NCBI RefSeq assembly: GCF_030378065.1
Contig: NZ_JAUCGJ010000004.1
Coordinates: 62,001 to 126,000, forward strand
Reading direction: 5' to 3'
Length of the DNA stretch: 64,000 nt
DNA from: Candidatus Venteria ishoeyi
GTDB lineage: Bacteria > Pseudomonadota > Gammaproteobacteria > Beggiatoales > Beggiatoaceae
In this document: positions 53,834 through 62,982 of the stretch, in pieces
Layout: every line of letters starts with the position of its first letter
Position numbering within the stretch: position 1 is the stretch's first letter
Program-made: the position numbers and the translations under genes
Notes under the pieces: model-generated
What the model saw: the letters and a program-made list of their open reading frames with translations, nothing else
Database searches by the model: none
Told to the model about the DNA's origin: nothing

Positions 53834-54146
53834 TAAAATACCCGCCATACCCGAATTTAAACCCTTGCGTTTAGTTGCGTTTGTATTGTTTTTATTATTG
53901 GGGATTTCACTCTGGCTGCAATGGTATACCAGCGCGGTTTCCCTGCCGCGTTATTGTCAAAATACGGATGAAAGCTTAAGGATGCTGGAAAAAGTTATTA
54001 CGGAAACACGTCCTGCCAAAGATGGGGATCGTAAGCCTTATATTATTGTCGCTAAACTTTTATTTTTAGTCCCCCGTCAGCAAGATGAAATGATTGCAGA
54101 TTATCTGGCGCGGGTACGGCTGCATATTGAAGGGCATTGTCGTTGA
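53805..54146 (+). CDS. Small single-pass membrane protein, unknown
   Basis: This 113-residue protein overlaps the end of the HemY gene by 29 bases. One hydrophobic helix lies at about 22-42 ('LVAFVLFLLLGISLWLQW') with a short N-terminal cytoplasmic part. The C-terminal domain has 'CQNTDESLRMLEKVI' and ends in Cys-Arg. I do not recognise a family. Overlap on both sides (the next gene's TTG start uses its stop codon) places it in an operon with the histidine kinase. It could be an accessory to the sensor. Confidence 0.6.
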   Translation: MKPQSPSTDDKIPAIPEFKPLRLVAFVLFLLLGISLWLQWYTSAVSLPRYCQNTDESLRMLEKVITETRPAKDGDRKPYIIVAKLLFLVPRQQDEMIADYLARVRLHIEGHCR

Positions 54147-56689
54147 TAAAAAAACGTACCTGGAAAGTGTTAAAACGCTTTTTTATTATTTTTTCAGTGG
54201 CCGGGTTTTTATTATCTCTGGTGGCTTTAGCCCATTATTCTTACCTTTCCAGCAAAGAACAACTGGAATTTCAGAGCAATGAAAAATTTCAGGTGATTCA
54301 AGGGCAAACCGCCATTAAGCAGCAATTGGCCGGAGTCTTATCCGATCTTAATTATTTAACGGCCTATGGTGAAAAGTATCTGCTGTTTAACCCTGACAGT
54401 GCCAATCAGAATCGAATGCTTAATGATTTATTACTGATTTTTAGTAAAGAAAAAGGGGTTTATGATCAAATTCGTTATTTAGATAATCAGGGTGTGGAAG
54501 TAATACGGATTAATTATAATCATGGAAATCCTGTTTCCATACCCAAAACCAATCTACAAACCAAGTCTAATCGTTATTATTTTCAGGCAGTGCAATATCT
54601 GAAACAAAATCAATATTATATTTCCCCGCTGGATTTAAATATTGAAAATGAAAAAATTGAATCACCCTATAAGCCTGTATTGCGTTTTGCCAAACCCGTA
54701 TTTGATCAGCAAAGTCAAAAACAAGGTACTTTAATTCTGAACTATACGGGACAAACTTTACTGGATCATTTTATAAAAGCAACCCATGTCATTCAACAGC
54801 GTGTTGCTTTATTAAATCCACAGTCTTATTGGTTATACAGTGCGGAAAAGTCTTTACAATGGGCGTTTATGTTTGGCAAGGAAACCACCTTTTCCAAGCA
54901 GTTTCCTGCTGCCTGGGAGGTACTCAGGCAAGAAGATGAAGGCCAGTTTATCGCGGATAAGCATCTATTTACCTTTGTCACTGTTGACCCCTTACCGGCA
55001 AGCTATTCGTACACCACGCCGCGCCCAAAATGGAAAATCGTGTCTACGATTTCACTGTCTAATAAACAACTAAACAGCACTTTTGCCAGTTACATTCCTT
55101 TATATAGCTTTATGTTGTTATTGCTGGGTTTAGGTGCGTGGTTACTGGCCCAAACCTGGATACAACATCAGCAGACGGAGCTACAAGTTGCCTTTGAGCA
55201 GCGTTTCCGCCAAGCCCTGGAACATATTAATTTGTTAGCCATTGGTCTGGATAATAATGGTCATTTGATTTTTTGTAATAATGCTTTATTAAAATTAACC
55301 GGTTGGTCAAAACAAGCGGTATTAGGTAAAAAATGGCTGGATGTATTTGTTGCCCCAGAATTTAAAAATCAAGCCATAGATATTATGCATGGTATTTTTA
55401 ATGGTCAGTTGCATGATATTCATCAAGATACCCTGATCCAAACCCGTGACGGGGAAATTCGTAAAGTGCGCTGGAATAATACTTTAATGTTGAATCCAAC
55501 GGGCAAAACCATCGGCATGACTTGTATTGGTGAGGATGTCACAGAAATCAGAGAACAGGAACAACAGTTATTAAACTTATCCAGAGCAGTGGAGCAAAGC
55601 CCTAATGTGGTGATGATTGTGGGTATGGATGGGGAAATTCAATATGCCAATCCTAAATTTACTGAGCTGACGGGTTATACCTTAAAAGAAGTGCTGGGAA
55701 AAAATCCGCGCTTACTGAAATCAACCAATGGTATGTCAAAGGCAGATTATAGAAACCTTTGGGAAACCATAAAAAGTGGCAAAACATGGAAAGGTATTTT
55801 TCAAAATAAGAAAAAAAATGGAGAAAATTATTGGGAATCTGCAATTATTTCGGGTATCCGTAATAGTGATGGGGATATTATTAACTACCTTGCGGTTAAA
55901 GAAAATATTACCAAGCGCTTACAACTGGAAAAACAACTGGAACAGCGTAATATCAAGATTGCAAAATCAGAAGCACTGGCAGTGGTTGGGCGCATGGCAT
56001 CCATGGTTGCCCATGATTTAAGGAACCCGCTTTCATCAATTAAAATGAGTTTACAAATTCTCAGCAAGCCTGCAACAAAAGCAATGGAGGCGCAGATTAC
56101 AGAGTTGAAAAAAATTGCACTGGATCAAGTCGCTTATATGGAAATCATTTTAGAGGATTTGTTGAGTTTTGCCTGCCCTAGTTCCCTGCAACCTGAATGG
56201 CTGAGTATTGAACATATCATTAATGAAACCATTAATATTTTACAAGGAAAAATTCAACGTCACCAAGCCATTATTGAAACCAGTTTTCAAACAGGTTTGC
56301 CAACGCTGTATGTCGATAGCAGGCGGATACGCCAGGTTTTATCCAATCTTATCAGTAACGCGATTCAAGCCGCAACGGAAGCGGGGGAAAGTCCACATAT
56401 TATGATTGTTGTCATGTCAAAATTAGGGCAGGACTTACCCGCCATTCAAATAGAAATTTATGACAATGGCGCAGGTCTGGGTGATACCAATACAAAACAA
56501 CTCTGTGAACCTTTTTATACCACACGCACCAAAGGCACCGGCTTGGGGCTTGCCATTGTCAAACGTTATGTTGAAGAGCATAACGGCACCATTATTTTAG
56601 AAAATAATCCGGAAGAAAAAGGTACGATTTGTAACGTTACCTTACCCATCTCATCCCTTGTTAATGTCGGAGAAAAACATCATGCCTAA
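54143..56689 (+). CDS. Membrane histidine kinase with two PAS domains
   Basis: This is an 848-residue protein. The TTG at 54143 overlaps the previous stop (TTGA); a TTG six bases earlier is an alternative. TM1 (about 13-33) and TM2 (about 318-340) enclose a large periplasmic dCache-like sensor with 'GVYDQIRYLDNQGVEVIRIN'. Two PAS domains follow (about 360-470 and 475-600), then HisKA with phospho-His in 'MVAHDLRNPLSSIKM' and ATPase motifs 'NLISNAIQAA' and 'TRTKGTGLGLAIV'. It is NtrB/AtoS-like. The cognate sigma-54 regulator gene overlaps its end by 8 bases. A signal related to external electron acceptors is a guess. Confidence 0.92.
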   Translation: MIKKRTWKVLKRFFIIFSVAGFLLSLVALAHYSYLSSKEQLEFQSNEKFQVIQGQTAIKQQLAGVLSDLNYLTAYGEKYLLFNPDSANQNRMLNDLLLIFSKEKGVYDQIRYLDNQGVEVIRINYNHGNPVSIPKTNLQTKSNRYYFQAVQYLKQNQYYISPLDLNIENEKIESPYKPVLRFAKPVFDQQSQKQGTLILNYTGQTLLDHFIKATHVIQQRVALLNPQSYWLYSAEKSLQWAFMFGKETTFSKQFPAAWEVLRQEDEGQFIADKHLFTFVTVDPLPASYSYTTPRPKWKIVSTISLSNKQLNSTFASYIPLYSFMLLLLGLGAWLLAQTWIQHQQTELQVAFEQRFRQALEHINLLAIGLDNNGHLIFCNNALLKLTGWSKQAVLGKKWLDVFVAPEFKNQAIDIMHGIFNGQLHDIHQDTLIQTRDGEIRKVRWNNTLMLNPTGKTIGMTCIGEDVTEIREQEQQLLNLSRAVEQSPNVVMIVGMDGEIQYANPKFTELTGYTLKEVLGKNPRLLKSTNGMSKADYRNLWETIKSGKTWKGIFQNKKKNGENYWESAIISGIRNSDGDIINYLAVKENITKRLQLEKQLEQRNIKIAKSEALAVVGRMASMVAHDLRNPLSSIKMSLQILSKPATKAMEAQITELKKIALDQVAYMEIILEDLLSFACPSSLQPEWLSIEHIINETINILQGKIQRHQAIIETSFQTGLPTLYVDSRRIRQVLSNLISNAIQAATEAGESPHIMIVVMSKLGQDLPAIQIEIYDNGAGLGDTNTKQLCEPFYTTRTKGTGLGLAIVKRYVEEHNGTIILENNPEEKGTICNVTLPISSLVNVGEKHHA

Positions 56690-58061
56690 GTTACTGATTA
56701 TTGATGATGATGTTGCCAGTTGCCGTACCTTGCAATTGCATTTAATGACCCAGGATTTTGAAGTGCAAACGGCTTATGATGTCGAAAGCGGGATGAATTT
56801 AGCTAGGCAAATGCAGCCCGATTTAATTATTCTTGATATCAGTATGCCGGGGCGCAGTGGTTTGGAGGCCTTGCCCGACTTCAGACAGGATTATCCCGAT
56901 GCACCTGTTATCATGATTACAGCATTTCAGGATATGGAAAGTACGATTGCAGCAATGCAGGGCGGAGCCACGGAATATATTCATAAACCCATTGACATTA
57001 ACGAGCTGGATAATGCCATCAGTTGCGCATTAGAACGTCAAAAAAACAAACATGACAATATTAAAGTGACCTGCAATGATCGCTTGAATAAAAACAGTAT
57101 GGTTGGCAAAAGCTGGATGATGAAAGAGGTGTTTAAAACCATTGGTTTGGTGGCAAAACAACCCGTTACGGTATTAATCACCGGAGAGAGCGGTACTGGC
57201 AAAGAGTTGGTTGCCAAAGCCATACACAATGCCAGCAACAGGGGTGAGCAACCTTTTGTTGCCATTAATTGCGCGGCTTTGGTTGAAACCTTATTAGAAT
57301 CGGATATGTTTGGTCATGAAAAAGGTTCATTTACCGGTGCGGTTAATCGCCAACAGGGAAAATTTGAACTGACGCGCGGCGGCACCATTTTTTTAGATGA
57401 GGTGGGCGAATTATCACCTATTATTCAGGCAAAGTTGTTGCGGGTGTTGCAGGAAAAAGAATTTAGTCCCATCGGCAGCAGTAAGGTGATTAAAACCGGT
57501 GCGCGTATACTTGCGGCAACCAATGTGAATTTGCAAAATGCCGTCACTTCAGGCGAATTCAGAGAAGATCTGTTTTATCGCCTGCAAGTGGTTACTATTG
57601 ATATACCGCCGCTACGAGAACGCCGTGAAGATATTATTGACTTGGTACAGGTACTGTTAAGTAAAATTAATAAAGAGCTTAAAAAAAGCATTACCCGTTT
57701 ATCCAATGAAACCATAGAGGCTTTTATGCATTATGACTGGCCGGGTAATGTCAGAGAATTGAAAAACGTATTAACCAAAGCTGTGGCATTATGTCCTAGC
57801 GACACCATTACCCTGGATTTGGTTTCCCAGGAAATTTCCCAGTTACAACCCAATCGTAAAAAAATGTCCTTTATTGAAGAGGATAATGATGAGTTGGCTT
57901 TGTTATCCCTGGAAGATATTGAAAAATTACATATTATTCGGGTATTGGAATCGACTAACTGGCATAAAGGCAAAACCTGTGAAATATTAGGTGTCTCGCG
58001 TCCGCGCCTGCGGCGCATGTTACGCAACTACCATATCAGAGAGCCTCAAGAGTATAATTAA
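56682..58061 (+). CDS. Sigma-54-dependent response regulator (NtrC/AtoC family)
   Basis: This 459-residue protein has a receiver (1-120, phospho-Asp in '[12 protein letters not shown]'), an AAA+ domain (about 145-370) and a Fis-type HTH (about 415-455, '[18 protein letters not shown]'). The AAA+ part has Walker A '[18 protein letters not shown]', the sigma-54-contact loop as 'GSFTGA' (Ser for the common Ala) and Walker B '[10 protein letters not shown]'. It should activate -24/-12 promoters. The best such promoter in the window, at 37153, fronts the octaheme cytochrome gene. The histidine kinase directly upstream is its partner. Confidence 0.95.
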   Translation: MPKLLIIDDDVASCRTLQLHLMTQDFEVQTAYDVESGMNLARQMQPDLIILDISMPGRSGLEALPDFRQDYPDAPVIMITAFQDMESTIAAMQGGATEYIHKPIDINELDNAISCALERQKNKHDNIKVTCNDRLNKNSMVGKSWMMKEVFKTIGLVAKQPVTVLITGESGTGKELVAKAIHNASNRGEQPFVAINCAALVETLLESDMFGHEKGSFTGAVNRQQGKFELTRGGTIFLDEVGELSPIIQAKLLRVLQEKEFSPIGSSKVIKTGARILAATNVNLQNAVTSGEFREDLFYRLQVVTIDIPPLRERREDIIDLVQVLLSKINKELKKSITRLSNETIEAFMHYDWPGNVRELKNVLTKAVALCPSDTITLDLVSQEISQLQPNRKKMSFIEEDNDELALLSLEDIEKLHIIRVLESTNWHKGKTCEILGVSRPRLRRMLRNYHIREPQEYN

Positions 58062-58197
58062 CTGATTGTTTTTGAAATTGGTTTAATGTATTTCTATATT
58101 GTTTGCAATACTGGAATTACCTTGTAGAATAAAGCATATTTTGGTACTTTATAGGCCACTTTGTTACATTCTGTCACATTACTGGGGAAAATAATTT

Positions 58198-58722
58198 ATG
58201 GCCATTGGCGAACAAGTGCAAATGCGGGTCGGTCAATCATGGATGCACGATGAGTTTTTAAACATCAGCGCAGAAACAGAAATTCTGATTGGTGAAATTT
58301 CCGGGCCGGTTGGCAAGTCATTTGCCCAATTATTTGGCAGCCAGTTGGATGGTCAATATTGCGTGCTGGCAAAATTAAATAAAAAAATTCAGGTACGTCC
58401 CAATACGCTGGTGATTAATAAAGCCGATATTGACGATCAGCGGCATCAGGAGTTATTTCGCACGGTCATTCAAACTGCCGTTGCTCACGGGGTGCTCGAT
58501 TGTGTGCGCAATAGCGAAATTCCCAAGAAAAAAGCCAATGATTTGGTGATTATTGCCAATATCTGGTTGGATCCGGAAGTCTGTGAGCGGGAAGGTTTGG
58601 ATGAAAAACAGATTTTCACCTTATACCGGGATAATGCCGCCAAAGCCGTACACAAAGCTTTGTGTTATGAGCCTAGTGTGGATTGGTTATTGGAAAAACA
58701 GGATAATTTGTTGCATCAATAA
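58198..58722 (+). CDS. Divergent formaldehyde-activating enzyme (Fae) homologue
   Basis: This 174-residue protein aligns by eye with Fae, which condenses formaldehyde with tetrahydromethanopterin. Shared features are 'ILIGEISGPVGKSF', 'KIQVRPNTLVINKADIDD', 'AVAHGVLDCV' and 'ANDLVIIANIWLDP'. At the place of the catalytic His (Fae 'VAHIDL') this protein appears to have Glu ('SAETEI'), so classic activity is doubtful. It may be one of the Fae-like paralogues of unknown role. It stands alone, with a repeat fragment behind it. Confidence 0.8.
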   Translation: MAIGEQVQMRVGQSWMHDEFLNISAETEILIGEISGPVGKSFAQLFGSQLDGQYCVLAKLNKKIQVRPNTLVINKADIDDQRHQELFRTVIQTAVAHGVLDCVRNSEIPKKKANDLVIIANIWLDPEVCEREGLDEKQIFTLYRDNAAKAVHKALCYEPSVDWLLEKQDNLLHQ

Positions 58723-58728
58723 ATAATC

Positions 58729-58827
58729 TGAGTTCGGCGTAAGCTTCTTTCATCGCTTAGTGTGCTGAAAATCGCTTCCGCCTCATGCTAAGTTATTGAT
58801 TTTGCTATTCTCTGACAGCCTTCCAGG
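58729..58827. repeat. Palindromic repeat plus MITE end fragment
   Basis: 58729-58797 is the inverted counterpart of 32948-33016 ('GCGTAAGCTTCTTTCATCGC', 'CGCTTCCGCCTCATGC'). 58797-58827 ('TGATTTTGCTATTCTCTGAC') continues as a degenerate right end of the 116-bp element at 2595-2710. Confidence 0.6.
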
Positions 58828-58830
58828 TCT

Positions 58831-61800
58831 CTACTGTGTTATGTCTTTTGCCTTCACCACAGGTTTTTCCCAAGACCCTGAAATCTTGTAATGGCGCTGT
58901 ATGCCTTGTTTTAATTGCCCCTTAAATAAATTCTGAAAGACAAAAACCCCCGTACCCACCACAGGGCCACCAACAACCATGCCTGCAATAGGTAGCGCAT
59001 TACTCAAGTGTGGATACAGGATCATATCCTGGTCATAGGTTTGATTCAGTAGCCCCGTGCGACCGGCAATATGCACATCAGCAGCCACGCCTTGTATCTG
59101 TAAACCATCAGTATAAGCATAACCCCCTTCAATAAAAAAACGCCCCAGTATCTGCTGGAAAGCAAAACCTTCACTGACGACATTTTGTAAATCCTGACTT
59201 AAACGCTGAGCGATTGAGGCAAAATCCAATAAACCGATTAAGTGTCCAACAACGCCCGGATCGACTGTAATAAGTGTACCTGAGCCGATGTCCAGATTTA
59301 AATGCCCCCGCACATGCGCCATGCTGAGTTGCAAGGGGTGTCCAGGCCAGTTCACGTCCAGATTGATTTGGCTTTTGCCACCTTGCAGCGCACCTTTGCC
59401 ATAATCAAGATGTTTCAGAGCTTGCCCCAGAGAGGGGCTGTCAAATTGTAATTTCAGCGTGGTTAAATGGGTGTCGGCCTGATCGGATAAGCCACTTTGT
59501 TTCTGGTAATCCCAACGCGCCTTACCATTCATTTCAAAATCAGGATGTTGGGCATGGATTTGATATATATCCAGCCCCCGGCTATCGGCTTTTGCCAATA
59601 GCTCCCAACGTCCCAGCGAGGTCTCTCCCTGCCATAAGGATTGACAAATCAGAGTTAATTCAGGCAGCTTACGTGGATCGAGACTTTGCCTTGCATGGCT
59701 TAAGGTTTCCATTTGTTTGAGATAGGAATGACTGTCTGCGCGTTTTGCGTCTTGTTGGCTATCGTTGTCTGCGGGTAAACGAATAAAGTCAAAATTTAGC
59801 TGAAAATCGGCTTGTCTGGGCAAATATTTCAATTTGCCGCCCGCCTCATCAGAAAGGAAGTTAAACGTCCAATGAATTGGGTTGATAGCACCTTTAAGGT
59901 GCACATGATGCAGTTGCGTTTGTGCCAGTGTGAGTTGATTTAATTTTAAATCCAGGTCCCAGTAACGTGGTGCCTGGATATCTATCTTGGTATCTATCTT
60001 GGTATCGCCAGTTGTTGAAGATTGTTGGGCAACGGGGGAGGATTGTGCTGCCTGCTGCCACAGCCCATACAAGTCATCTAATGACAGTTGCGGCCAGTAT
60101 CCCTGAATTTGAATACCAGGAAAGTTATTCAACTTAGCCGCTTGCTTGCCTAACTGTATACTGATACCAGGGTGTTTGGGTTTAAGTGCCAGATTAAACA
60201 GGCTGCTGTATTTGGCGCGAATTTCTTGCAAGCCCTTTGCCATGCTTTGCTGGTATTGAAATGGTCGGGTTTGCTGCGCCATTTTCCCCAGGGGAGCAGG
60301 TAAATCAATCTGCAAACCCTGTAAATCAGTGTTTATTTCTAATGAGGGTGCTTGCAGGCTTGCTGTTTCAGGATAAAATAAATTTGCCTGCCATTGGCTT
60401 TCTCCAGAAACCGTTTTTAACCAAAAATCCAGTGGCAAATCAAATGCCTGCCAGACATTATTTAATAAGCTGCGATGTACAGGCCCCATCAATTCGACAT
60501 TTAATCCGGCGTTTGCTTTTTTTAACAAGTTCATGCGCACGGGCGCGTCCAGTAAGTTTCCAGAGAGATTATGCGCTTGTAATCCGTTATTCTGGAAAAA
60601 AACCTGGCCCTTTAATGCACTGATTGCGAGATCCTGCTGACGCAGCAAGGCATTTTGCAAGGTATTATTTTGTAAGTTAATTTTGCCGTCAACTTTTAGA
60701 GTGTGCGGGTTTTCCAGCGGAATATCCAGCTTTAAGGCTAAGTCAAGTCTGTCGCTGATGTCGAGATCCTGCGTACCGGTTTTGCCGCGCAGCGGGCTAT
60801 TTTGCAGAAAACCCAACATATCCCGCGCCCTGCCACGCACATGCCCATCAACCTGTAACAAGGGGTAGTCTTTAACAGACTTACCCCGACTCATACCGGT
60901 AATATTCACGCGGGTATCATAAATTGTATTACGATGGACTTTCCCACGATTACCGTGGATATATAAGTTATCGCCATCCACTTGCAAATCTGCTGTTGTT
61001 ATCTGTTTTAAGGCTGGCCAACCCGGTGCATAATCAATTTTTGCCTGTATTACCGTGGCACTGCCATAAAAACCATTTTTACCTTTTTTCTGATGAAACA
61101 GATTCTTTACCTGCATTAAGCCCTTAAATTTTAAATCCCCCGAGACTGAACCCGTAACCAAACCACTGCGTAGCCATTTTCGTGCTGCTTTAATTTTCAG
61201 TGGTATATATTGGTAAATATGTGACAAATCTGCATTTTTTATCTGGATACTCAAGTCAATCCGGGGCTGGTTTTGAGCTGTGCTTAAGTTTTCCGAATGC
61301 TGTTCTGACAGATTTTTTGCTGCATTTGTTGGTAAAAACAGTGTTCCCTGTAGCCCCAGTTGTTGAATATTTGCGGTATTTAACAACCAGTGTTCAAAAT
61401 GTAATAACCAACCTTCTCCCAGTTTTTTTGTTTTATGCCAATGCAACTTACCTAATAAACTTTTAATTTTGAAAGCTTTGTCGGCAAACATCGGCGCATC
61501 CAGCTCCACATCCTTGCTCTCCAGTTGCAACATGCCGCCATGAGTATCCAGCATTAACTGACCACTGACAGATTTGAAGCCCGGTATTTGCGCCCAACTG
61601 TGGTGTTGCCAATTAGAAAAACGGGTTTTAATATGCCAATGTTTAGGATTAAAACGAAACTGCATATTATGTAATTGCACACCAGGGCGCACTGCAACTA
61701 ATATCTCACGTATTTTATCTGGCAGATGGCGAATGCCGCCAAGCAAAGGAAACACTTCCTGAAGATCTAAAAAACCGATTTTGCCCAGTACCTGGGTATA

Positions 61801-62763
61801 ATCCTGCTGTGGTTTAATCTCCAGTTGCATTTGACTGACAGGCCAACGATGCTGACCGGTATTGAGTAAAAATGTTTGCACAGCCATTAACCAGCCTTGT
61901 TCCGCCATTGCCTGCAAGCGCAAACGCACGAATAAATCCTGTACTTGTAGTACATTATTGCGCGAATGCAGGGTTAAATGCTGTAGTTGAATTTTACCTT
62001 GCAATGATTTTAGATGCTGAGCCTGCCAAACGGTATTGGCATCAAATGCAAAACTGCCACCTTGCATATCCAGGCCACTGCCCGCCAGTAATGGTGCAGG
62101 ATAACGTATGGGTGGCAAGCTTAAATGACCGCGCATTGCATAGGTATCTGCTGCTTTTTCCAGATACAGATTAAGCTGGGTAATTGGCAGTGAAGGGCGT
62201 TTTTGTCCCAGCCATAACAAACGGGTATCCGTTAAACGAATATTTTGTTGTTGCAAAAACCAATGCCGGATTTTTTGTTGGGCATTATCCAACGGTGCTT
62301 TATGCGCTTCTACAGGCAGCGGATTAGCATCCTCAGGCAGCGCAAAACCTTTTAAGCTGATTTGACCATCAGTGCTTTCAATCACGGTAAAGTTGCCACC
62401 GTTTAAGACAATATTACGGGTAATCAATTGCCCATGCAGCAGTGAAGCTGCCAGATCCAGGCGAATTTCAGCCTGTTGAAAACCGAATAAGAATAAACCG
62501 CTGTCATGCTGGCGAACCTCAGTTGTGCCGATTTTAACAACCGGCGTCCAGTTCTCCCAGAAACTTTCAAGGGAATCAATGGCAACAGTATGCCCTATCG
62601 CGTTGCTTAAATTGGCCTGAAAAATGGCATGATTTTGCGCCAGATAAAATACACTCGCATATAGCAGCGTGAGTAGCAGGCACAGCAACAACAAGCTGAA
62701 CACGAAAAATCGCCACAAGCTGTGTAAAATTGTACGAAGATGAAGAAAAAAACGGCGTGTCAT
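58831..62763 (-). CDS. yhdP: YhdP family AsmA-like protein
   Basis: YhdP is one of the giant AsmA-like proteins that bridge the envelope and help carry phospholipids to the outer membrane. This 1310-residue protein, near the E. coli length, has one N-terminal helix (about 10-40) and a long beta-rich periplasmic part. The DUF3971 region and the C-terminal AsmA-like end are recognisable ('SGSWEKPVVKAKDITQ', 'DMILYPHLSNALPIAGMVVG'). A 12-bp duplication gives 'DTKIDTKID' near 59990. The start ATG at 62763 is clear. Identification is strong. Confidence 0.9.
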   Translation of the reverse strand: MTRRFFLHLRTILHSLWRFFVFSLLLLCLLLTLLYASVFYLAQNHAIFQANLSNAIGHTVAIDSLESFWENWTPVVKIGTTEVRQHDSGLFLFGFQQAEIRLDLAASLLHGQLITRNIVLNGGNFTVIESTDGQISLKGFALPEDANPLPVEAHKAPLDNAQQKIRHWFLQQQNIRLTDTRLLWLGQKRPSLPITQLNLYLEKAADTYAMRGHLSLPPIRYPAPLLAGSGLDMQGGSFAFDANTVWQAQHLKSLQGKIQLQHLTLHSRNNVLQVQDLFVRLRLQAMAEQGWLMAVQTFLLNTGQHRWPVSQMQLEIKPQQDYTQVLGKIGFLDLQEVFPLLGGIRHLPDKIREILVAVRPGVQLHNMQFRFNPKHWHIKTRFSNWQHHSWAQIPGFKSVSGQLMLDTHGGMLQLESKDVELDAPMFADKAFKIKSLLGKLHWHKTKKLGEGWLLHFEHWLLNTANIQQLGLQGTLFLPTNAAKNLSEQHSENLSTAQNQPRIDLSIQIKNADLSHIYQYIPLKIKAARKWLRSGLVTGSVSGDLKFKGLMQVKNLFHQKKGKNGFYGSATVIQAKIDYAPGWPALKQITTADLQVDGDNLYIHGNRGKVHRNTIYDTRVNITGMSRGKSVKDYPLLQVDGHVRGRARDMLGFLQNSPLRGKTGTQDLDISDRLDLALKLDIPLENPHTLKVDGKINLQNNTLQNALLRQQDLAISALKGQVFFQNNGLQAHNLSGNLLDAPVRMNLLKKANAGLNVELMGPVHRSLLNNVWQAFDLPLDFWLKTVSGESQWQANLFYPETASLQAPSLEINTDLQGLQIDLPAPLGKMAQQTRPFQYQQSMAKGLQEIRAKYSSLFNLALKPKHPGISIQLGKQAAKLNNFPGIQIQGYWPQLSLDDLYGLWQQAAQSSPVAQQSSTTGDTKIDTKIDIQAPRYWDLDLKLNQLTLAQTQLHHVHLKGAINPIHWTFNFLSDEAGGKLKYLPRQADFQLNFDFIRLPADNDSQQDAKRADSHSYLKQMETLSHARQSLDPRKLPELTLICQSLWQGETSLGRWELLAKADSRGLDIYQIHAQHPDFEMNGKARWDYQKQSGLSDQADTHLTTLKLQFDSPSLGQALKHLDYGKGALQGGKSQINLDVNWPGHPLQLSMAHVRGHLNLDIGSGTLITVDPGVVGHLIGLLDFASIAQRLSQDLQNVVSEGFAFQQILGRFFIEGGYAYTDGLQIQGVAADVHIAGRTGLLNQTYDQDMILYPHLSNALPIAGMVVGGPVVGTGVFVFQNLFKGQLKQGIQRHYKISGSWEKPVVKAKDITQ

Positions 62764-62811
62764 CAGGTTTTATACATTAACATGAGGTGGAAGCAGTTTT
62801 TAATATGCTTA

Positions 62812-62909
62812 GGAGCGAGAATTTTATAACTTTAGACACTTATTTCATCCTCACTCCTTGGGAGTGAGAATTTTATAACTTCAGACACTTATTTCATCCT
62901 CACTCCTTA
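62812..62909. repeat. 49-bp unit repeated twice in tandem
   Basis: Two near-identical copies (62812-62860 and 62861-62909) each contain 'GAGAATTTTATAACTT' and 'CACTTATTTCATCCTCACTC'. The units match, in reverse orientation, the flanks of the element at 3134-3302. They lie between yhdP and the MFS gene; no gene is seen in this 219-base gap. Confidence 0.85.
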
Positions 62910-62982
62910 GTCATAAAAGGCGCTTACACCGAACTCTGCTTATTCTATAGGAATGTCACTTGAAAAGAGTAAATTTTCAATC

